64,000 bases of DNA from the NCBI GenBank assembly GCA_018385315.1, contig JAHAZJ010000149.1, positions 1-64,000 of the forward strand, read 5' to 3'. A program made the translations under genes and the position numbers. The notes beneath the pieces are model-generated. The model was not told the DNA's origin, made no database searches, and was given only the letters and a program-made list of their open reading frames with translations. How positions within the stretch are numbered: the first letter of the stretch is position 1; every line of letters starts with the position of its first letter. Source of the DNA: Treponema sp. Its GTDB lineage: Bacteria > Spirochaetota > Spirochaetia > Treponematales > Treponemataceae. Positions 41,948 through 54,299 of this stretch are shown here, piece by piece.

Positions 41948-44900
41948 ATGATGTTCGCGAAAACACGGACTATCAACCGTCAGTACATTGGTAAAGATAT
42001 TCAAAGCTTTATGGATGTACCAAATCTTATTGCAATCCAGACAGCATCTTATGAAAGTTTTCTTCAGGCTGATGCCTTAAAAGAAAAGAAAGAAATTTTA
42101 CAGCAGGGACTTCAAGACGTATTTACATCTACATTCCCAATCGAAAGTCCTAATGGTGATATGGCTCTGGAATATGAATTCTATGAATTGGATTGGGACA
42201 ATATTAAATTTTCCGAAATTGAATGTAAAAAGAAGGGTTTAACTTATTCTGTTCCTTTAAAAGCTAGAATTAGTTTAAATTTCCTTCAGACTGGAGCTAT
42301 TCTCCAGAAAGATATATACATGGGAGATATTCCTCTCATGACAGATCGTGGTACATTCGTTATTAACGGCGCAGAACGCGTTGTTGTATCACAGATTCAC
42401 CGTTCTCCAGGTGTAATTTTCTGCCATGACAAAGGTCTTTATTCTTCTCGTATTATTCCTTACCGTGGTTCATGGTTGGAATTTGAAATTGATCAGAAAA
42501 AAGAATTAATCTTCGCTAAAATTGACCGCAAAAAGAAAATCTTAGGAACTGTATTCCTTCGTGCTCTTGGTTATTCAACCCGTGAAGAAATTATTCGTTG
42601 TTTCTATGATGTTGAAGATATTGATGTAAAATCAGACGCAGCTTCAAGAGAAGCACTGGTTGATAAAGTATTGGCTGATGCAATCATCATTAAAGATGAA
42701 AATGGTGAAGAAAAACGTCTTTTTAATGCAGGTGCCAAACTTCATCCTCATGATGTTGATGAACTTGTTGCAAATAATATCGAAAAAATTTGTGTAATCA
42801 GATTTGATACAAGAACAGGAAATGGCGAAAATACTTCTTTGAATTCACAGATGATTATTAACTGTTTTGAAAGAGAAGAAGTTAAATTTGTAAGAGAAGG
42901 TTCAGTAGATAACGAACCTACTAAAGAAGATTGTCTTGCAGCAGTTTATGCAATTCTTCAGCCTGGTGAACCAATGACTGTAGATCAGGCAGAAAAAGAT
43001 TTGAACTCACTGTTCTTCTCTGAACGACGTTATGATCTTGGTCGTGTTGGTCGTTACAAGTTGAATATGAAATTTGGTTACGATGATGATGTAAAAGATT
43101 TTACTCTTATCAAAGATGATATTATCAATACAATGAAAACTCTTATTAAAGTTTACATTGGTGAAGAACAAATTGATGATATTGATCATTTAGGTAACCG
43201 TCGTGTTCGTTCTGTTGGTGAATTGATGACTATTCAGTTGAAATCAGCATTTGCCCGCATGGAACGCATTGCAAAAGAAAGAATGAGTCTTAAAGAAACA
43301 GATACAATGAAACCTCAGGATTTGATTTCTATCAAACCTATTGTTGCATCTATTAAGGAATTCTTTGGTTCATCACAGCTTTCTCAGTTCATGGATCAGG
43401 TAAACCCTCTTGCTGAACTAACACATAAACGTCGTTTGAATGCTCTTGGTCCTGGTGGTCTTTCTCGTGATCGTGCTGGTCTTGAAGTTCGTGATGTACA
43501 TTATTCACATTATGGTCGTATGTGTCCTATTGAAACTCCTGAAGGTCCAAACATTGGTCTTATTGTTTCAATGGCTATGTTCACAAAAATCAATGATTAT
43601 GGTTTTCTTGAAGCTCCATTCCGTAAAGTTGAAAATGGTAAGGTAACTGATAAGGTTGAATACCTTACAGCAATGGAAGAAGATAAATATTACATTGGTC
43701 AGATTGTCGAAGGTCTTAAATCTGATGGTTCATTCCCTACAGAAACAATTCCTTGTCGTAAACATGGGGACTATACTCAGCGTTCACCTATGGATGTTCA
43801 GTATATTGACGTTTCTCCTCGCCAGGTAATTTCAGTTTCAGCTTCTTTGATTCCATTCCTTGAACATGACGATGCTAACCGTGCTCTCATGGGTTGTAAC
43901 ATGCAGCGTCAGGGTGTTCCATTGTTGTTCCCAGAACCACCTCATGTTGGTACTGGTATGGAAAGAAAAACAGCATACGATTCAGGTGTACTTGTAAAAG
44001 CAAATCGTGCCGGTGTTGTTTCATATGTTTCAAGTGATACTGTAAAAGTAAAAGTTGATGGCTCTGATGAGGTTGATACTTATACACTTTTGAAATATCA
44101 GAGAACAAACCAGGATACTTGTTATCATCAGCGTCCTACAGTAGAAGTTGGTGAAAAAGTAGAAAAAGGTAGTGTTCTTGCAGATGGTCCAGCAACATTT
44201 AATGGTGAACTTGCTCTTGGTAGAAACCTCTTAGTTGGATTCGTACCTTGGAATGGATACAACTATGAAGACGCCGTTTTGATTTCACAGAGAGTTGTTC
44301 GTGAAGATATGTATACTTCTATCCATATCAAAGAATACTCTATTGAAATTCGCGAAACAAAACTTGGTCCAGAAAAGATTACTCGTGATATTCCTAATAC
44401 TTCTGAAAAAGCTCTTGCTAATCTTGATAGTGAAGGTATTATCCGTATTGGTTCTAAAGTACGCTCTGGTGATATTCTTGTTGGTAAAGTTACTCCAAAA
44501 TCGGAAACAGAAACTACTCCAGAATTTAAGCTTTTGAACTCAATCTTCGGTGAAAAAGCTAAGGAAGTTCGCGATAGTTCACTTCATGTACCTCATGGAG
44601 TAGAAGGTATTGTAATTGATATCCAGCAGTTGAGTCGTCTTAACGGTGATGATTTGAACCCTGGTGTAGATAAAGTTGTAAAAGTTCTTATTGCTAACAA
44701 ACGTAAGTTACGTGAAGGTGATAAGATGGCTGGTCGCCACGGAAACAAAGGTGTTGTTTCTCGTATTTTACCAATTGAAGACATGCCTTATTTGGAAGAT
44801 GGTACTCCACTTGATGTTTGTTTGAACCCACTTGGTGTACCTTCTCGTATGAACATTGGACAGATTATGGAATCTGAACTTGGTATTGCTGGTAAATATT

Positions 44901-45484
44901 TGAATCAGTTCTTTGAATCACCAGTATTCCAGTCTCCATCACAGAAACAAATTGCTGATAAACTTGAAGAAGCAGGTCTTCCAAGAAGTTGTAAACAGAT
45001 TGTTCACGATGGTAGAACAGGTGAAGCTTTTGTAAATCCAATTTTCGTTGGTGTAATTTATTATCTTAAACTTCATCACCTTGTTGATGATAAGATGCAC
45101 GCTCGTTCAACAGGTCCTTACTCACTTGTTACTCAGCAGCCACTTGGTGGTAAAGCTCAGTTTGGTGGTCAGCGTCTTGGTGAAATGGAAGTTTGGGCTC
45201 TTGAAGCTTACGGTGCCGCAAACACATTGCAGGAAATGATGACAATTAAGTCTGATGATATGAATGGTCGTTCTAAGATTTATGAATCTATCGTAAAAGG
45301 TGATCCATCATCTCCAATCGGAATCCCAGAATCATTCAATGTATTGGTTCAGGAACTTCGAGGTTTGGCTCTTGATTTCACAATTTATGATGCTAAGGGT
45401 AAACAGATTGCTCTTACAGAACGTGATCAGGAATTAATTGAAAAGAATGCTTCCGGTTTTGATAAGGAGGATAAAAATGCGTGA
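41948..45484 (+). CDS. rpoB: RNA polymerase beta subunit
   Basis: 1178 aa. All core regions are present, including the fork loop [19 protein letters not shown], the rifampicin region [37 protein letters not shown], and the C-terminal WALEAYGAA clamp segment. Residue 498 (codon 43439-43441) is Asn where Escherichia coli has Ser531; this substitution is known to make treponemes naturally rifampicin resistant. The first two codons are both ATG. It overlaps rpoC by 8 nt. Confidence 0.98.
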   Translation: MMFAKTRTINRQYIGKDIQSFMDVPNLIAIQTASYESFLQADALKEKKEILQQGLQDVFTSTFPIESPNGDMALEYEFYELDWDNIKFSEIECKKKGLTYSVPLKARISLNFLQTGAILQKDIYMGDIPLMTDRGTFVINGAERVVVSQIHRSPGVIFCHDKGLYSSRIIPYRGSWLEFEIDQKKELIFAKIDRKKKILGTVFLRALGYSTREEIIRCFYDVEDIDVKSDAASREALVDKVLADAIIIKDENGEEKRLFNAGAKLHPHDVDELVANNIEKICVIRFDTRTGNGENTSLNSQMIINCFEREEVKFVREGSVDNEPTKEDCLAAVYAILQPGEPMTVDQAEKDLNSLFFSERRYDLGRVGRYKLNMKFGYDDDVKDFTLIKDDIINTMKTLIKVYIGEEQIDDIDHLGNRRVRSVGELMTIQLKSAFARMERIAKERMSLKETDTMKPQDLISIKPIVASIKEFFGSSQLSQFMDQVNPLAELTHKRRLNALGPGGLSRDRAGLEVRDVHYSHYGRMCPIETPEGPNIGLIVSMAMFTKINDYGFLEAPFRKVENGKVTDKVEYLTAMEEDKYYIGQIVEGLKSDGSFPTETIPCRKHGDYTQRSPMDVQYIDVSPRQVISVSASLIPFLEHDDANRALMGCNMQRQGVPLLFPEPPHVGTGMERKTAYDSGVLVKANRAGVVSYVSSDTVKVKVDGSDEVDTYTLLKYQRTNQDTCYHQRPTVEVGEKVEKGSVLADGPATFNGELALGRNLLVGFVPWNGYNYEDAVLISQRVVREDMYTSIHIKEYSIEIRETKLGPEKITRDIPNTSEKALANLDSEGIIRIGSKVRSGDILVGKVTPKSETETTPEFKLLNSIFGEKAKEVRDSSLHVPHGVEGIVIDIQQLSRLNGDDLNPGVDKVVKVLIANKRKLREGDKMAGRHGNKGVVSRILPIEDMPYLEDGTPLDVCLNPLGVPSRMNIGQIMESELGIAGKYLNQFFESPVFQSPSQKQIADKLEEAGLPRSCKQIVHDGRTGEAFVNPIFVGVIYYLKLHHLVDDKMHARSTGPYSLVTQQPLGGKAQFGGQRLGEMEVWALEAYGAANTLQEMMTIKSDDMNGRSKIYESIVKGDPSSPIGIPESFNVLVQELRGLALDFTIYDAKGKQIALTERDQELIEKNASGFDKEDKNA

Positions 45485-48400
45485 TGTACAGGATTTTGAC
45501 AGCTTAAAAATTAAACTGGCTTCTCCAGAAACTATTAAATCATGGTCATATGGTGAAGTTGAAAAACCTGAAACTATTAATTATAGAACACTTCGTCCAG
45601 AGAAAGCAGGTTTGTTCTGTGAAAAAATCTTTGGTACAACAAAGGAATGGGAATGTTACTGTGGTAAATTCAAATCTATCCGTTATAAGGGTGTTATTTG
45701 TGACCGCTGTGGCGTTGAAGTTACTCATTTCAAAGTACGCCGTGAAAGAACAGGTCATATTGAACTTGCAGCACCTGTAAGCCATATTTGGTATTACCGT
45801 TCAGTTCCTAGCCGTATGGGTCTTCTTCTTGATCTCCAGGTAGCAGCTCTTCGTTCAGTTTTGTACTATGAAAAATATATTGTAATTGATGCTGGTGATA
45901 CTGACCTTAAAAAAATGCAGTTACTTACTGAAGATGAATATCAGACTGCATTGGATCATTATGGTAATGCTTTCCATGCTGATATGGGTGCTGAAGCAAT
46001 TAAAACATTGCTGGAAGGTCTTGATCTTGATGCCTTAGCTGCTGAATTGCGTTCAAAGATGATTGAAAAGGGACAGAAGTCAGATAAACGTTTACTTCGT
46101 CGTATTGAAATTGTAGAAAATTTCCGTGCATCTGGAAATAAAGTTTCCTGGATGATTTTGGATGTAATTCCTGTAATTCCTCCAGAGTTGCGCCCTATGG
46201 TTCAGCTTGATGGTGGACGTTTCGCTACATCTGACTTAAATGATTTGTATCGTCGTGTAATTAACCGTAATAATCGTTTAAAGAAATTGCAGCAGTTATC
46301 TGCTCCAGATATTATTATCCGCAATGAAAAACGTATGCTTCAGGAAGCAGTTGATGCATTGTTTGATAATACAAAACGTAAACGTGCAGTTAAGGGTGCT
46401 TCAAATCGTCCTCTTAAATCAATTTCAGATATGCTTAAAGGTAAACAGGGTCGTTTCCGTTTGAACCTTCTTGGTAAACGAGTTGACTACTCTGGACGTT
46501 CTGTAATTGTTGTTGGTCCTGAATTGAAGCTCTGGCAGTGTGGTCTTCCTACAAAAATGGCTCTGGAATTATTCAAGCCATTCTTGATGAAAAAACTTGT
46601 TGATAAAGACGTTGTATTTAACATTAAGAAAGCAAAAATGCTTGTAGAATCTGAATCACCAGAAGTATTTGCTATTCTTGATGAAGTAGTTAAAGAACAC
46701 CCTGTTATGTTAAACCGTGCTCCTACACTTCACCGTCTTGGTATTCAGGCATTTGAACCTGTATTAGTAGAAGGAAAAGCTCTTAAACTTCACCCACTGG
46801 CATGTAAAGCTTTCAACGCCGACTTCGATGGTGACCAGATGGCTATTCACGTACCATTAACACAGGCTGCTCAGATGGAATGCTGGACATTGATGCTTTC
46901 TGCAAGAAACTTACTTGACCCAGCAAACGGTAATACTATCGTTGCTCCATCTCAGGATATGGTTCTTGGTATTTATTACATGACAGCTATAAAACCAAAT
47001 GCAAAAGGTACTGGAAAACGCTTTAGTTCTCCTGATGAAGTACGTCTTGCTGCTGAAAGTGGAAATATTGAATGGCAGGCACTTATTAAAGTTCCAGCTC
47101 CAAAAGCTTCTTTTGATTCGAAAGCTCTTAAAGTTAAGGGTGATGAAGAATTTATTAGTGGAACACAAGATTTTGCTGAAGGTGATTTAATTGAAACTTC
47201 TGCTGGTCGTCTTGCATTCAATGAAGCAATGCCAGAAGGTGTTGATTATGTAAACCGTCAGATGTTCGATAAGTCTCTTAAAGCTATGATTGAACATGTA
47301 TATCATACAAAAGGCTCTTGGCTCACAATTCAGATGCATGATGCAATCAAAGATGTAGGATATAAAAACGCTACATTCTATGGTGCAACACTTTGTATGG
47401 ATGATATTCTTGTTCCAGATGTTAAAAAAGAAATGATCGAAAAAGCAAATGCTGAAGTAGATGCAGTAATTAAAAAGGCTAGTAAAGGTCTTATTACTTC
47501 TGATGAACGCTATAATAAAGTTACTAACATCTGGTCTAGAACTAATGAACAGCTTACAAAGATCATGATGGATAACCTTGAAAAAGATAAAGATGGTTTC
47601 AATACTATCTGGATGATGGCTAAATCTGGTGCCCGCGGTTCTCGTGGTCAGATTTCTCAGCTTGCCGCAATGCGTGGTTTGATGACAAAACCTAATGGTC
47701 AGATTATTGAACTTCCTATTCGTGCAAACTTCAAGGAAGGTCTTTCGGTTATCGAATACTTCATTTCTACAAACGCCGCTCGTAAAGGTCTTTCCGATAC
47801 AGCGCTTAAAACAGCTGATGCTGGTTATATGACCCGTCGTCTTGTTGATGTTGCTCAGGATGTTGTAATTAATGAAGAAGACTGTTGTACAATCAATGGT
47901 ATTGATTATGCTGCAATAAAAGATGGAGATGATATTAAAGTTCATCTTAAAGACAGAATTGTAGGTCACTTTACTATTGAACGTGTTGTTCATCCAATTA
48001 CAGGCGAACTTCTTTGTGATGTTAATCAGTATATTGATGAAAACATGGCTGCTTTAATTGAAGAAGCTGGTGTTGAAAAAGTAAAACTTAGAACAGTACT
48101 TACATGTGAAGCAAAACATGGTATTTGTGTAAAATGTTACGGTAAAAACCTTGCACGTAATAAGATTGTTGAAATTGGTGAAGCAGTTGGTATTATTGCT
48201 GCTCAGTCAATTGGTCAGCCAGGTACACAGCTTACACTTCGTACATTCCACTCTGGTGGTACTGCAGATGTAGCTACAGATGATGATAGAATTGTTCTTA
48301 AGTTCAATGCATTCATTAAAGATATTACTGGTACACATGTTGAAAAAGATGGAAACTGGTTATTTACTCGTAAAGGTACAATGACTGTAATCCGAATTCT

Positions 48401-49781
48401 TGATCAGATTGATTTTAATTCTTCTGACAAAATTCTTGTTAGTGATGGTGAAAAGGTTATGCGTGGTAGTCCACTCATTAATCAGAACGGAAAAGATGTT
48501 TGTGCATCTGTAAACGGTTCAATCATCATTAAAGATAATGTTCTTTATCTTGTAAGTAAGGAACAGGCTCTTACAATTTCAAACGGTTCTACAATTTATG
48601 TAAAAGCTGGTGACATTGTTAAGAAAGGTGAAGCAATTGGTAAATTCGAACAGTACTTTGAACCAATTCTTGCTGAAAGCGATGGTTATATCCACTTTGA
48701 AGATATTATCGTTGGTTCTACACTTGAAGAAAAACATGATCTTAAAACAGGCATGGTAGAAAGAGTTATTTCTGATCTTCACCTTGATGTAAAACAGCCA
48801 AGAATCTTTATTACAGATGAAGCTGGAAACGAAATGGGAACATATTACTTACCTGCAGGTGCTAACCTTGTTGTAGAAGATAAAGCTCCTGTTAAAGCCG
48901 GTGATATGCTTGCTAAGATTCCAAAAGAAGCTGTTAAATCAAACGATATTACTGGTGGTCTTCCACGTGTATCTGAATTGTTTGAAGCTCGTAAACCAAA
49001 AGTTCCTTGTGTACTTGCTCAGATTTCTGGAACAGTTAAATTCAAGGGTATTACTAAAGGTAAGAGAATTGTTACTATCGAAGATGAATTCGGTAAAGTA
49101 TTTGAACACCTTGTATCTATGACAAAACGTATGATTGTACGTGATGGTGATAAGGTTGAAGCAGGTGAACCATTGTGTGCTGGTGCTCCAGTTCCACAGG
49201 ATGTACTTGCAATTCTTGGTGAAAATGCATTACAGAATTACTTGATGGATGAGATCCAGGGTGTTTATCGTACACAGGGTGTAGAAATTAATGATAAACA
49301 TATTGGTATTATTGTTCGTCAGATGCTTAGAAAGGTAGAGGTTGTAGCCGTTGGTGATACAAGATTTATTTTTGGACAGCAGGTTGATAAATATAAGTTC
49401 CATGAAGAAAATCAGCGTGTAATTAATGAAGGTGGACAGCCAGCTATTGGTCGTCCAATGTTCCAGGGTATTACTAAAGCATCTTTGAATGTAGATTCAT
49501 TCATTTCTGCTGCATCATTCCAGGAAACAACAAGAGTTCTTACAAATGCTGCTATTTCTGGTGCAACTGATGGTTTACACGGTATCAAGGAGAATGTTGC
49601 AATTGGTCACATGATTCCTGCTGGTACTGGTATTAAGAATTATAAAGACATTAAGCTTTTTGATGATGGTGATAAAGATTTAGATGTTCAGATGAATGAA
49701 ATTCTTGAACGTCGTCGTCAGGAAGAAGAAACTGAATCTGTAGTTGAAGAAGCAGCTTATGATTCAGAAGAAAATGACTAA
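45477..49781 (+). CDS. rpoC: RNA polymerase beta' subunit
   Basis: 1434 aa. Zinc finger [20 protein letters not shown] near the N-terminus, the catalytic NADFDGD at 447-453 with the three Mg-binding Asp, and the second zinc site [13 protein letters not shown]. The C-terminal half has no large lineage insertion comparable to gammaproteobacteria. The ATG at 45477 follows AAGGAGG; a start 13 codons earlier within rpoB is rejected. Confidence 0.98.
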   Translation: MRDVQDFDSLKIKLASPETIKSWSYGEVEKPETINYRTLRPEKAGLFCEKIFGTTKEWECYCGKFKSIRYKGVICDRCGVEVTHFKVRRERTGHIELAAPVSHIWYYRSVPSRMGLLLDLQVAALRSVLYYEKYIVIDAGDTDLKKMQLLTEDEYQTALDHYGNAFHADMGAEAIKTLLEGLDLDALAAELRSKMIEKGQKSDKRLLRRIEIVENFRASGNKVSWMILDVIPVIPPELRPMVQLDGGRFATSDLNDLYRRVINRNNRLKKLQQLSAPDIIIRNEKRMLQEAVDALFDNTKRKRAVKGASNRPLKSISDMLKGKQGRFRLNLLGKRVDYSGRSVIVVGPELKLWQCGLPTKMALELFKPFLMKKLVDKDVVFNIKKAKMLVESESPEVFAILDEVVKEHPVMLNRAPTLHRLGIQAFEPVLVEGKALKLHPLACKAFNADFDGDQMAIHVPLTQAAQMECWTLMLSARNLLDPANGNTIVAPSQDMVLGIYYMTAIKPNAKGTGKRFSSPDEVRLAAESGNIEWQALIKVPAPKASFDSKALKVKGDEEFISGTQDFAEGDLIETSAGRLAFNEAMPEGVDYVNRQMFDKSLKAMIEHVYHTKGSWLTIQMHDAIKDVGYKNATFYGATLCMDDILVPDVKKEMIEKANAEVDAVIKKASKGLITSDERYNKVTNIWSRTNEQLTKIMMDNLEKDKDGFNTIWMMAKSGARGSRGQISQLAAMRGLMTKPNGQIIELPIRANFKEGLSVIEYFISTNAARKGLSDTALKTADAGYMTRRLVDVAQDVVINEEDCCTINGIDYAAIKDGDDIKVHLKDRIVGHFTIERVVHPITGELLCDVNQYIDENMAALIEEAGVEKVKLRTVLTCEAKHGICVKCYGKNLARNKIVEIGEAVGIIAAQSIGQPGTQLTLRTFHSGGTADVATDDDRIVLKFNAFIKDITGTHVEKDGNWLFTRKGTMTVIRILDQIDFNSSDKILVSDGEKVMRGSPLINQNGKDVCASVNGSIIIKDNVLYLVSKEQALTISNGSTIYVKAGDIVKKGEAIGKFEQYFEPILAESDGYIHFEDIIVGSTLEEKHDLKTGMVERVISDLHLDVKQPRIFITDEAGNEMGTYYLPAGANLVVEDKAPVKAGDMLAKIPKEAVKSNDITGGLPRVSELFEARKPKVPCVLAQISGTVKFKGITKGKRIVTIEDEFGKVFEHLVSMTKRMIVRDGDKVEAGEPLCAGAPVPQDVLAILGENALQNYLMDEIQGVYRTQGVEINDKHIGIIVRQMLRKVEVVAVGDTRFIFGQQVDKYKFHEENQRVINEGGQPAIGRPMFQGITKASLNVDSFISAASFQETTRVLTNAAISGATDGLHGIKENVAIGHMIPAGTGIKNYKDIKLFDDGDKDLDVQMNEILERRRQEEETESVVEEAAYDSEEND

Positions 49782-49790
49782 AAAATAAAT

Positions 49791-49840
49791 AAATTCCAAA
49801 GCAGGCAATTGACAACTTGCTTTGGAATTTTGTATATTTT
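49791..49840 (+). terminator. terminator after rpoC
   Basis: AAATTCCAAAGCA (49791-49803) pairs perfectly with TGCTTTGGAATTT (49818-49830), followed by a T-rich stretch. Confidence 0.7.
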
Positions 49841-49864
49841 TAGAACATATTTTTCGTTAATTTC

Positions 49865-49884
49865 TTCCGGGGTGCTGACCGGAA
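49865..49884 (+). promoter_or_regulatory. hairpin in the rpsL leader
   Basis: TTCCGG pairs with CCGGAA around GGTGCTGA, 20 bp before the rpsL start. It may belong to an S7-type feedback site or be a simple leader stem. Confidence 0.35.
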
Positions 49885-49904
49885 TAGTAATAGGAGAATA
49901 GGCG

Positions 49905-50279
49905 ATGCCTACAATAAATCAATTAATTCGTCAGGGTCGTAAATCTGCTGCGAACAAAACAAAAGCTCCCGCACTTGAGTCTTGTCCACAGAAACGCGGT
50001 GTTTGTACACGTGTTATGACTCAGACACCAAAAAAACCAAACTCAGCATTGAGAAAGATTGCTCGTGTTCGTTTGTCAAATGGTATTGAAGTAACTGCAT
50101 ACATTCCAGGTATTGGACATAACTTGCAGGAACACTCAGTAGTATTAGTACGTGGTGGTCGTGTTAAGGACCTTCCTGGTGTACGTTATCACATCATTCG
50201 TGGTACAAAAGATACTCTCGGTGTAGAAGACAGAAAACGTGGCCGTTCAAAATACGGTGCTAAAAAACCTAAGGCTTAA
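49905..50279 (+). CDS. rpsL: 30S ribosomal protein S12
   Basis: 124 aa decoding-centre protein. The two streptomycin-related loops are wild type: [11 protein letters not shown] with the Lys43-equivalent, and [14 protein letters not shown] with the Lys88-equivalent. AGGAG lies before the ATG. Followed by rpsG after 12 bp. Confidence 0.97.
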   Translation: MPTINQLIRQGRKSAANKTKAPALESCPQKRGVCTRVMTQTPKKPNSALRKIARVRLSNGIEVTAYIPGIGHNLQEHSVVLVRGGRVKDLPGVRYHIIRGTKDTLGVEDRKRGRSKYGAKKPKA

Positions 50280-50291
50280 TGGAGGACTAAG

Positions 50292-50762
50292 ATGGGAAGA
50301 CATAAGAAATCAATCGAACGTCCATTATTGCCAGACGTTAAATACAACTCAAAAGTTGTTTCAAAATTTGTTTGCCGCATGATGCTTGATGGTAAAAAAG
50401 AGACTTGCCAGAAAATCATTTATCAGGCAATGGATAACCTTAAAGCTAAAACTGACAAGGATCCACTTGAAGTTCTTTTAAAGGCACTTGAAAATGTAAA
50501 ACCAATGGTAGAAGTTAAATCTCGCCGTGTTGGTGGTGCTACATATCAGGTTCCAATGGAGATTCGTGAATCACGTCGTGAAGCTCTTGCTATGAGATGG
50601 ATTATTGAAGCTGCTCGTAACAGAAGTGGACACGGAATGGCTGAAACACTTTCTTCAGAACTTTTGGATGCTTACAATAATACTGGTACAGCTTACAAGA
50701 AACGTGAAGATGTACACAAAATGGCTGAAGCTAATAAAGCTTTTGCTCACTACAGATGGTAG
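50292..50762 (+). CDS. rpsG: 30S ribosomal protein S7
   Basis: 156 aa head protein contacting the 3' major domain of 16S RNA. Ends in the common [29 protein letters not shown] is the RNA-binding beta ribbon. In most bacteria fusA follows; here a terminator and the long tuf leader follow instead. Confidence 0.97.
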   Translation: MGRHKKSIERPLLPDVKYNSKVVSKFVCRMMLDGKKETCQKIIYQAMDNLKAKTDKDPLEVLLKALENVKPMVEVKSRRVGGATYQVPMEIRESRREALAMRWIIEAARNRSGHGMAETLSSELLDAYNNTGTAYKKREDVHKMAEANKAFAHYRW

Positions 50763-50780
50763 AATTGCTAATCTGATAGA

Positions 50781-50816
50781 AATGGGATATTCTTTTGTGA
50801 ATATCCCATTTTTTTT
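50781..50816 (+). terminator. intrinsic terminator after rpsG
   Basis: AATGGGATATTC (50781-50792) pairs perfectly with GAATATCCCATT (50799-50810), followed by six T. It ends the rpsL-rpsG transcript; the last T bases overlap the next -35 box. Confidence 0.92.
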
Positions 50817-50866
50817 GACAAAATAGCTTTTATGGTATTGAATAAAAAATCTAAAAAGTGTATAAA
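50815..50866 (+). promoter_or_regulatory. promoters of the tuf-S10 operon
   Basis: TTGACA (50815-50820) is followed after 17 bp by a weak TTGAAT (50838-50843). That same TTGAAT, after another 17 bp, is followed by TATAAA (50861-50866) preceded by TG. The second would start transcription near 50873. Confidence 0.5.
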
Positions 50867-50872
50867 TTAAGA

Positions 50873-51324
50873 ACTAGTCTGTTTTACATAACAGTTATTG
50901 GGTTCTTTGAGAGTCAGGCAGAGTTTAATTGAAAATTAAATTACTGGTGTATCCGTAAAGCTAATCAGAAATGATTTTCAGGTATATACGGCCCTAAAAA
51001 TGTTGGTTTTTACTGTTAGTAAAATGTAGATGACAGGTTTGGGTTTCTGACGGTCTTTCAGTGACAAAAACTCGAATATACCAAACCAGTTGTCAGGTGA
51101 CGGTGATAATGATCGGTGGTACCGGGTTAGAGCATTTCGAAAAATTATGGAATGTTTTGAATGAATACTTTTCTATCCCTTACAATCAATCATATCTACT
51201 CAGTTAATTATTGTGTCTGCGAATGCAATTGTTTCTTAGTGAAGAAATATTGCGTTCTGGCTTAAAGTGCAACACATAAAAATAAATATGCCAGATGAAA
51301 TAGGGTTCTGGCAAGGAGAAAAAC
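50873..51324 (+). promoter_or_regulatory. long structured leader of tuf
   Basis: No gene is seen in this roughly 450-nt stretch; it looks like a 5' untranslated region. Hairpins include TTTAATT-GAA-AATTAAA, CCGTA/TACGG enclosing AATCA-GAAA-TGATT, GGTTTGG (from 51037) with CCAAACC (to about 51088) extended by GACA/TGTC, and CGGT-GGT-ACCG. At the end, GCCAGA (51290-51295) can pair either with TCTGGC at 51256-51261 or with TCTGGC at 51307-51312; the latter abuts the AAGGAG ribosome-binding site. Confidence 0.55.
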
Positions 51325-52515
51325 ATGGCAAAGGAGAAGTTCGTTAGAACTAAACCTCACATGAACGTTGGTACTATTGGTCACGTTGACCATGGTAAGA
51401 CTACACTTTCAGCTGCTATTACTACATATTGTGGTAATAAGTTCGGTGATAAAGTTCTTAAGTACGATGAAATTGATAACGCTCCAGAAGAAAAGGAACG
51501 TGGTATTACAATCAATACTCGTCACTTGGAATATCAGTCAGAAAAGAGACACTATGCTCATATCGACTGTCCAGGACATGCTGACTACATTAAAAACATG
51601 ATTACTGGTGCTGCTCAGATGGATGGTTCTATCCTCGTAGTATCTGCTCCAGACTCAGTTATGCCACAGACACGTGAACACTTGTTGCTCGCTCGTCAGG
51701 TAGGTGTACCAAAGATTATCGTTTTCTTAAACAAAGTTGATATGCTCGACGGCGATGAAGAAATGTTAATGCTCGTAGAAGAAGAAGTAAAAGATACTCT
51801 TCAGGAATACGGATTCTCTGCTGATACACCTATCATTAAGGGATCTGCTTTCAAAGCATTAAACGAATCTTCTGATCCAGCTAACACAGCTTGTATTGAA
51901 GAACTTCTTACAGCTATGGATACATGGTTCGATGATCCAGTTCGTGATGATCAGAAACCATTCTTGATGCCAATTGAAGACATCTTCACAATCTCTGGTC
52001 GTGGTACTGTAGTAACAGGTAAAATCGAACGTGGTGTAGTAAACATGAACGATCCTGTACAGATTGTAGGTATTCGTCCAACAGCTGATACAACAGTTAC
52101 TGGTATTGAAATGTTCCAGAAAACACTTGATTCAGGTATGGCTGGTGATAACGTAGGTATCCTCCTCCGTGGTGTTGAAAAGAAAGATGTTGTTCGTGGT
52201 CAGGTTTTGGCTAAGCCAGCTTCTATTACACCTCATACAAAATTCGAAGCACAGCTTTACGTTCTTTCTAAGGAAGAAGGTGGACGACACTCACCATTCT
52301 TCTCTGGATATCGTCCACAGTTCTACTTCCGTACAACAGATATTACAGGTACTATTGAATTGGAAGCTGGAACAGACATGGTAAAACCAGGTGATAACGT
52401 AAAAGTTATCGGTAACCTCATCCACCCAATTGCTATGGATGAAGGTCTTAAACTTGCTATCCGTGAAGGCGGTCACACAATCGCTTCTGGTCAGGTTACA
52501 AAAATTATTGAATAG
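51325..52515 (+). CDS. tuf: elongation factor Tu
   Basis: 396 aa GTPase delivering aminoacyl-tRNA. G1 GHVDHGKTT, switch I KERGITI, G3 DCPGH, G4 NKVD and G5 GSAFKAL are intact. Domain 2-3 motifs such as [13 protein letters not shown] are present. It heads the S10-type cluster, separated from rpsJ by a hairpin. Expression is probably controlled by its long leader. Confidence 0.98.
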   Translation: MAKEKFVRTKPHMNVGTIGHVDHGKTTLSAAITTYCGNKFGDKVLKYDEIDNAPEEKERGITINTRHLEYQSEKRHYAHIDCPGHADYIKNMITGAAQMDGSILVVSAPDSVMPQTREHLLLARQVGVPKIIVFLNKVDMLDGDEEMLMLVEEEVKDTLQEYGFSADTPIIKGSAFKALNESSDPANTACIEELLTAMDTWFDDPVRDDQKPFLMPIEDIFTISGRGTVVTGKIERGVVNMNDPVQIVGIRPTADTTVTGIEMFQKTLDSGMAGDNVGILLRGVEKKDVVRGQVLAKPASITPHTKFEAQLYVLSKEEGGRHSPFFSGYRPQFYFRTTDITGTIELEAGTDMVKPGDNVKVIGNLIHPIAMDEGLKLAIREGGHTIASGQVTKIIE

Positions 52516-52530
52516 TTTTTAATTTTTTCA

Positions 52531-52567
52531 AACGAAAGGGCTGGTATTGTTTATCGGTCCTTTCGTT
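52531..52567 (+). terminator. hairpin between tuf and rpsJ
   Basis: AACGAAAGG (52531-52539) pairs with CCTTTCGTT (52559-52567). No good T-run follows, so it may be a partial terminator or a processing site that separates abundant tuf mRNA from the ribosomal genes. Confidence 0.5.
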
Positions 52568-52589
52568 GTGAAAAAAGGAGTTAAATTAA

Positions 52590-52898
52590 ATGGCTAATGG
52601 AAAGATTCGTGTCAGACTCCGTGCATTTGATGTAGAGCTGATCGACCAGAGCGCAAAAGCAATTGTACAGACTGTACAGAAAGCTGGAGCAAAGGTTTCA
52701 GGGCCTATCCCTCTTCCAACAAGAATAAATAAGATTACAGTATTGCGTTCACCACACGTAAATAAAAAGTCACGTGAACAGTTTGAAATGCGTACTCACA
52801 AACGTCTTATTGATATTATGAACCCATCACAAGATGTTATGGATTCATTAATGAAGCTTGAACTTCCTGCTGGCGTTGAAGTAGAAGTTAAGCAGTAA
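52590..52898 (+). CDS. rpsJ: 30S ribosomal protein S10
   Basis: 102 aa, also the NusG-contacting Nus[21 protein letters not shown] at the start and [16 protein letters not shown] in the middle are typical. AAAGGAG lies before the ATG. Confidence 0.97.
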   Translation: MANGKIRVRLRAFDVELIDQSAKAIVQTVQKAGAKVSGPIPLPTRINKITVLRSPHVNKKSREQFEMRTHKRLIDIMNPSQDVMDSLMKLELPAGVEVEVKQ

Positions 52899-52930
52899 TT
52901 GAAAAAATACCTTCGGGTAAAAAAAAATAA

Positions 52931-53009
52931 AGGTACGGTCCCCTTGGATCTGGGATGACGGCCTAGAAAAAAAAAGAGAGGATTTTAAGTTTCCCAATGC
53001 TTAAATCCT
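52931..53009 (+). promoter_or_regulatory. structured rpsJ-rplC spacer
   Basis: In the 127-bp gap, AGG..CCC pairs with GGG..CCT at about 52931-52964, and AGGATTTTAAG (52979-52989) pairs with CTTAAATCCT (53000-53009) with one bulge, close to the rplC ribosome-binding site. Possible L3/L4 feedback site; no match to a known leader was recognised. Confidence 0.4.
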
Positions 53010-53025
53010 ATAGGAGAATATCAGA

Positions 53026-53646
53026 ATGAAAGGTCTGATTGCAAAAAAAGTTGGAATGACACAGATTTTCGACGAAAGCGGTAATCTTACACCAGTAACC
53101 GTGATCCAGGTCGAACCAAACGTTGTCGTTGCCAAAAAAACAAAGGAAAATTGCGGTTACGATGCAGTTGTTCTTGGTTTAGATGATATGAAAGCTTCTA
53201 AAGCAAGCAAGGCATATGCCGGACAATTCCCAGAGAACATCACTCCAAAACGTCACTTAAAAGAGTTCCGTAACTTCGAAAATGAAGTTAATGTTGGAGA
53301 TGCTGTTGGTCTTGAACTTTTTGAAGGCGTACGTTTCTTAGACGTTACAGCTACATCAAAAGGTAAAGGTTTCCAGGGTGTAATGAAGAGATGGGGCTTC
53401 CATGGTGGTCGTGCTACTCATGGTTCTAAATTCCATCGTGAGCCAGGTGGTACAGGAGAATGTACTACACCAGGACACAGCTTTAAAAATATTAAGCTTC
53501 CTGGACACATGGGAAACAGAAGAATTACTATTCAGAATTTGAAGATCGTTAAAGTTGATCCAGAATTAAAAGTAATTATGGTTCGCGGTGCTGTTCCTGG
53601 AAATAAGGACTGTACTCTCATCGTTAAGTCTGCAGTAAAGAAATAG
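53026..53646 (+). CDS. rplC: 50S ribosomal protein L3
   Basis: 206 aa. Opens MKGLIAKKVGMTQIFDESG and has the tentacle loop GRATHGSKFHREPGGTGECT reaching the peptidyl-transferase centre. AGGAG precedes the ATG. Confidence 0.97.
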   Translation: MKGLIAKKVGMTQIFDESGNLTPVTVIQVEPNVVVAKKTKENCGYDAVVLGLDDMKASKASKAYAGQFPENITPKRHLKEFRNFENEVNVGDAVGLELFEGVRFLDVTATSKGKGFQGVMKRWGFHGGRATHGSKFHREPGGTGECTTPGHSFKNIKLPGHMGNRRITIQNLKIVKVDPELKVIMVRGAVPGNKDCTLIVKSAVKK

Positions 53647-53660
53647 TCAGGAGATAGGAT

Positions 53661-54299
53661 ATGGAAAAGAAAGTATATTCAACTTCTGGTAAAGAACTGC
53701 GTACAATCACACTTGATGACAAAGTATTCGGTCTTCCAGTAAATGACGACGTAATTTATTACGCAATCACAAATGAATTAGCAAATAAACGTGTTGGAAC
53801 TGCTTGTACAAAAACTCGTTCTGAAGTTCATGGTTCAAATAACAAACCATATAATCAGAAAGGTACAGGTAATGCACGTCGTGGTGATAAAAAATCTCCA
53901 ATTACAGTAGGTGGTGGTACAATTTTTGGACCAAAACCAAGAGATTTTTCTTACTCTATTCCTAAACAGGAAAAGAGACTTGCTATGAAAACTATCTTGA
54001 GTGCACATGCTCAGGGTGAAAGACTTACAGTTGTTGAAGATTTCACTGTAGAAAGTGGAAAAACAAAGGATTTAGTAACAATTCTTAATAATTTTGCTAA
54101 AGACGAAAGAACTGTATTAATTCTTAAAGACGATGATGCAAAAATCAAACAGGCTGCAAGAAATGTAAAAAATCTTACATTCCTTACATATAATCGTCTT
54201 AATGCACATGATTTGTACTACGGACGTAAAGTTATCGTACTTGAAAGTGCTGTAAAGAATTTGTCTGATTTCTATGCAGATAATAAGGAGGCTAAATAA
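53661..54299 (+). CDS. rplD: 50S ribosomal protein L4
   Basis: 212 aa. The exit-tunnel loop is NQKGTGNARRGDKKSPITVG followed by GGTIFGPKPRDFSYSIPKQ. In other bacteria L4 also represses the S10 operon. Its stop overlaps the rplW start by one base. Confidence 0.96.
   Translation: MEKKVYSTSGKELRTITLDDKVFGLPVNDDVIYYAITNELANKRVGTACTKTRSEVHGSNNKPYNQKGTGNARRGDKKSPITVGGGTIFGPKPRDFSYSIPKQEKRLAMKTILSAHAQGERLTVVEDFTVESGKTKDLVTILNNFAKDERTVLILKDDDAKIKQAARNVKNLTFLTYNRLNAHDLYYGRKVIVLESAVKNLSDFYADNKEAK

Noticed and set aside
47187-47993. 268-aa open frame on minus within rpoC
   Set aside because: Antisense shadow of a highly conserved gene; rich in Cys, Phe, Ile and Asn with no domain pattern.
51037-51088. 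Possible tRNA in the tuf leader (GGTTTGG...CCAAACC, ACTCGAAT)
   Set aside because: Too short (about 52 nt) and no D or anticodon arm can be drawn; kept as a leader hairpin.
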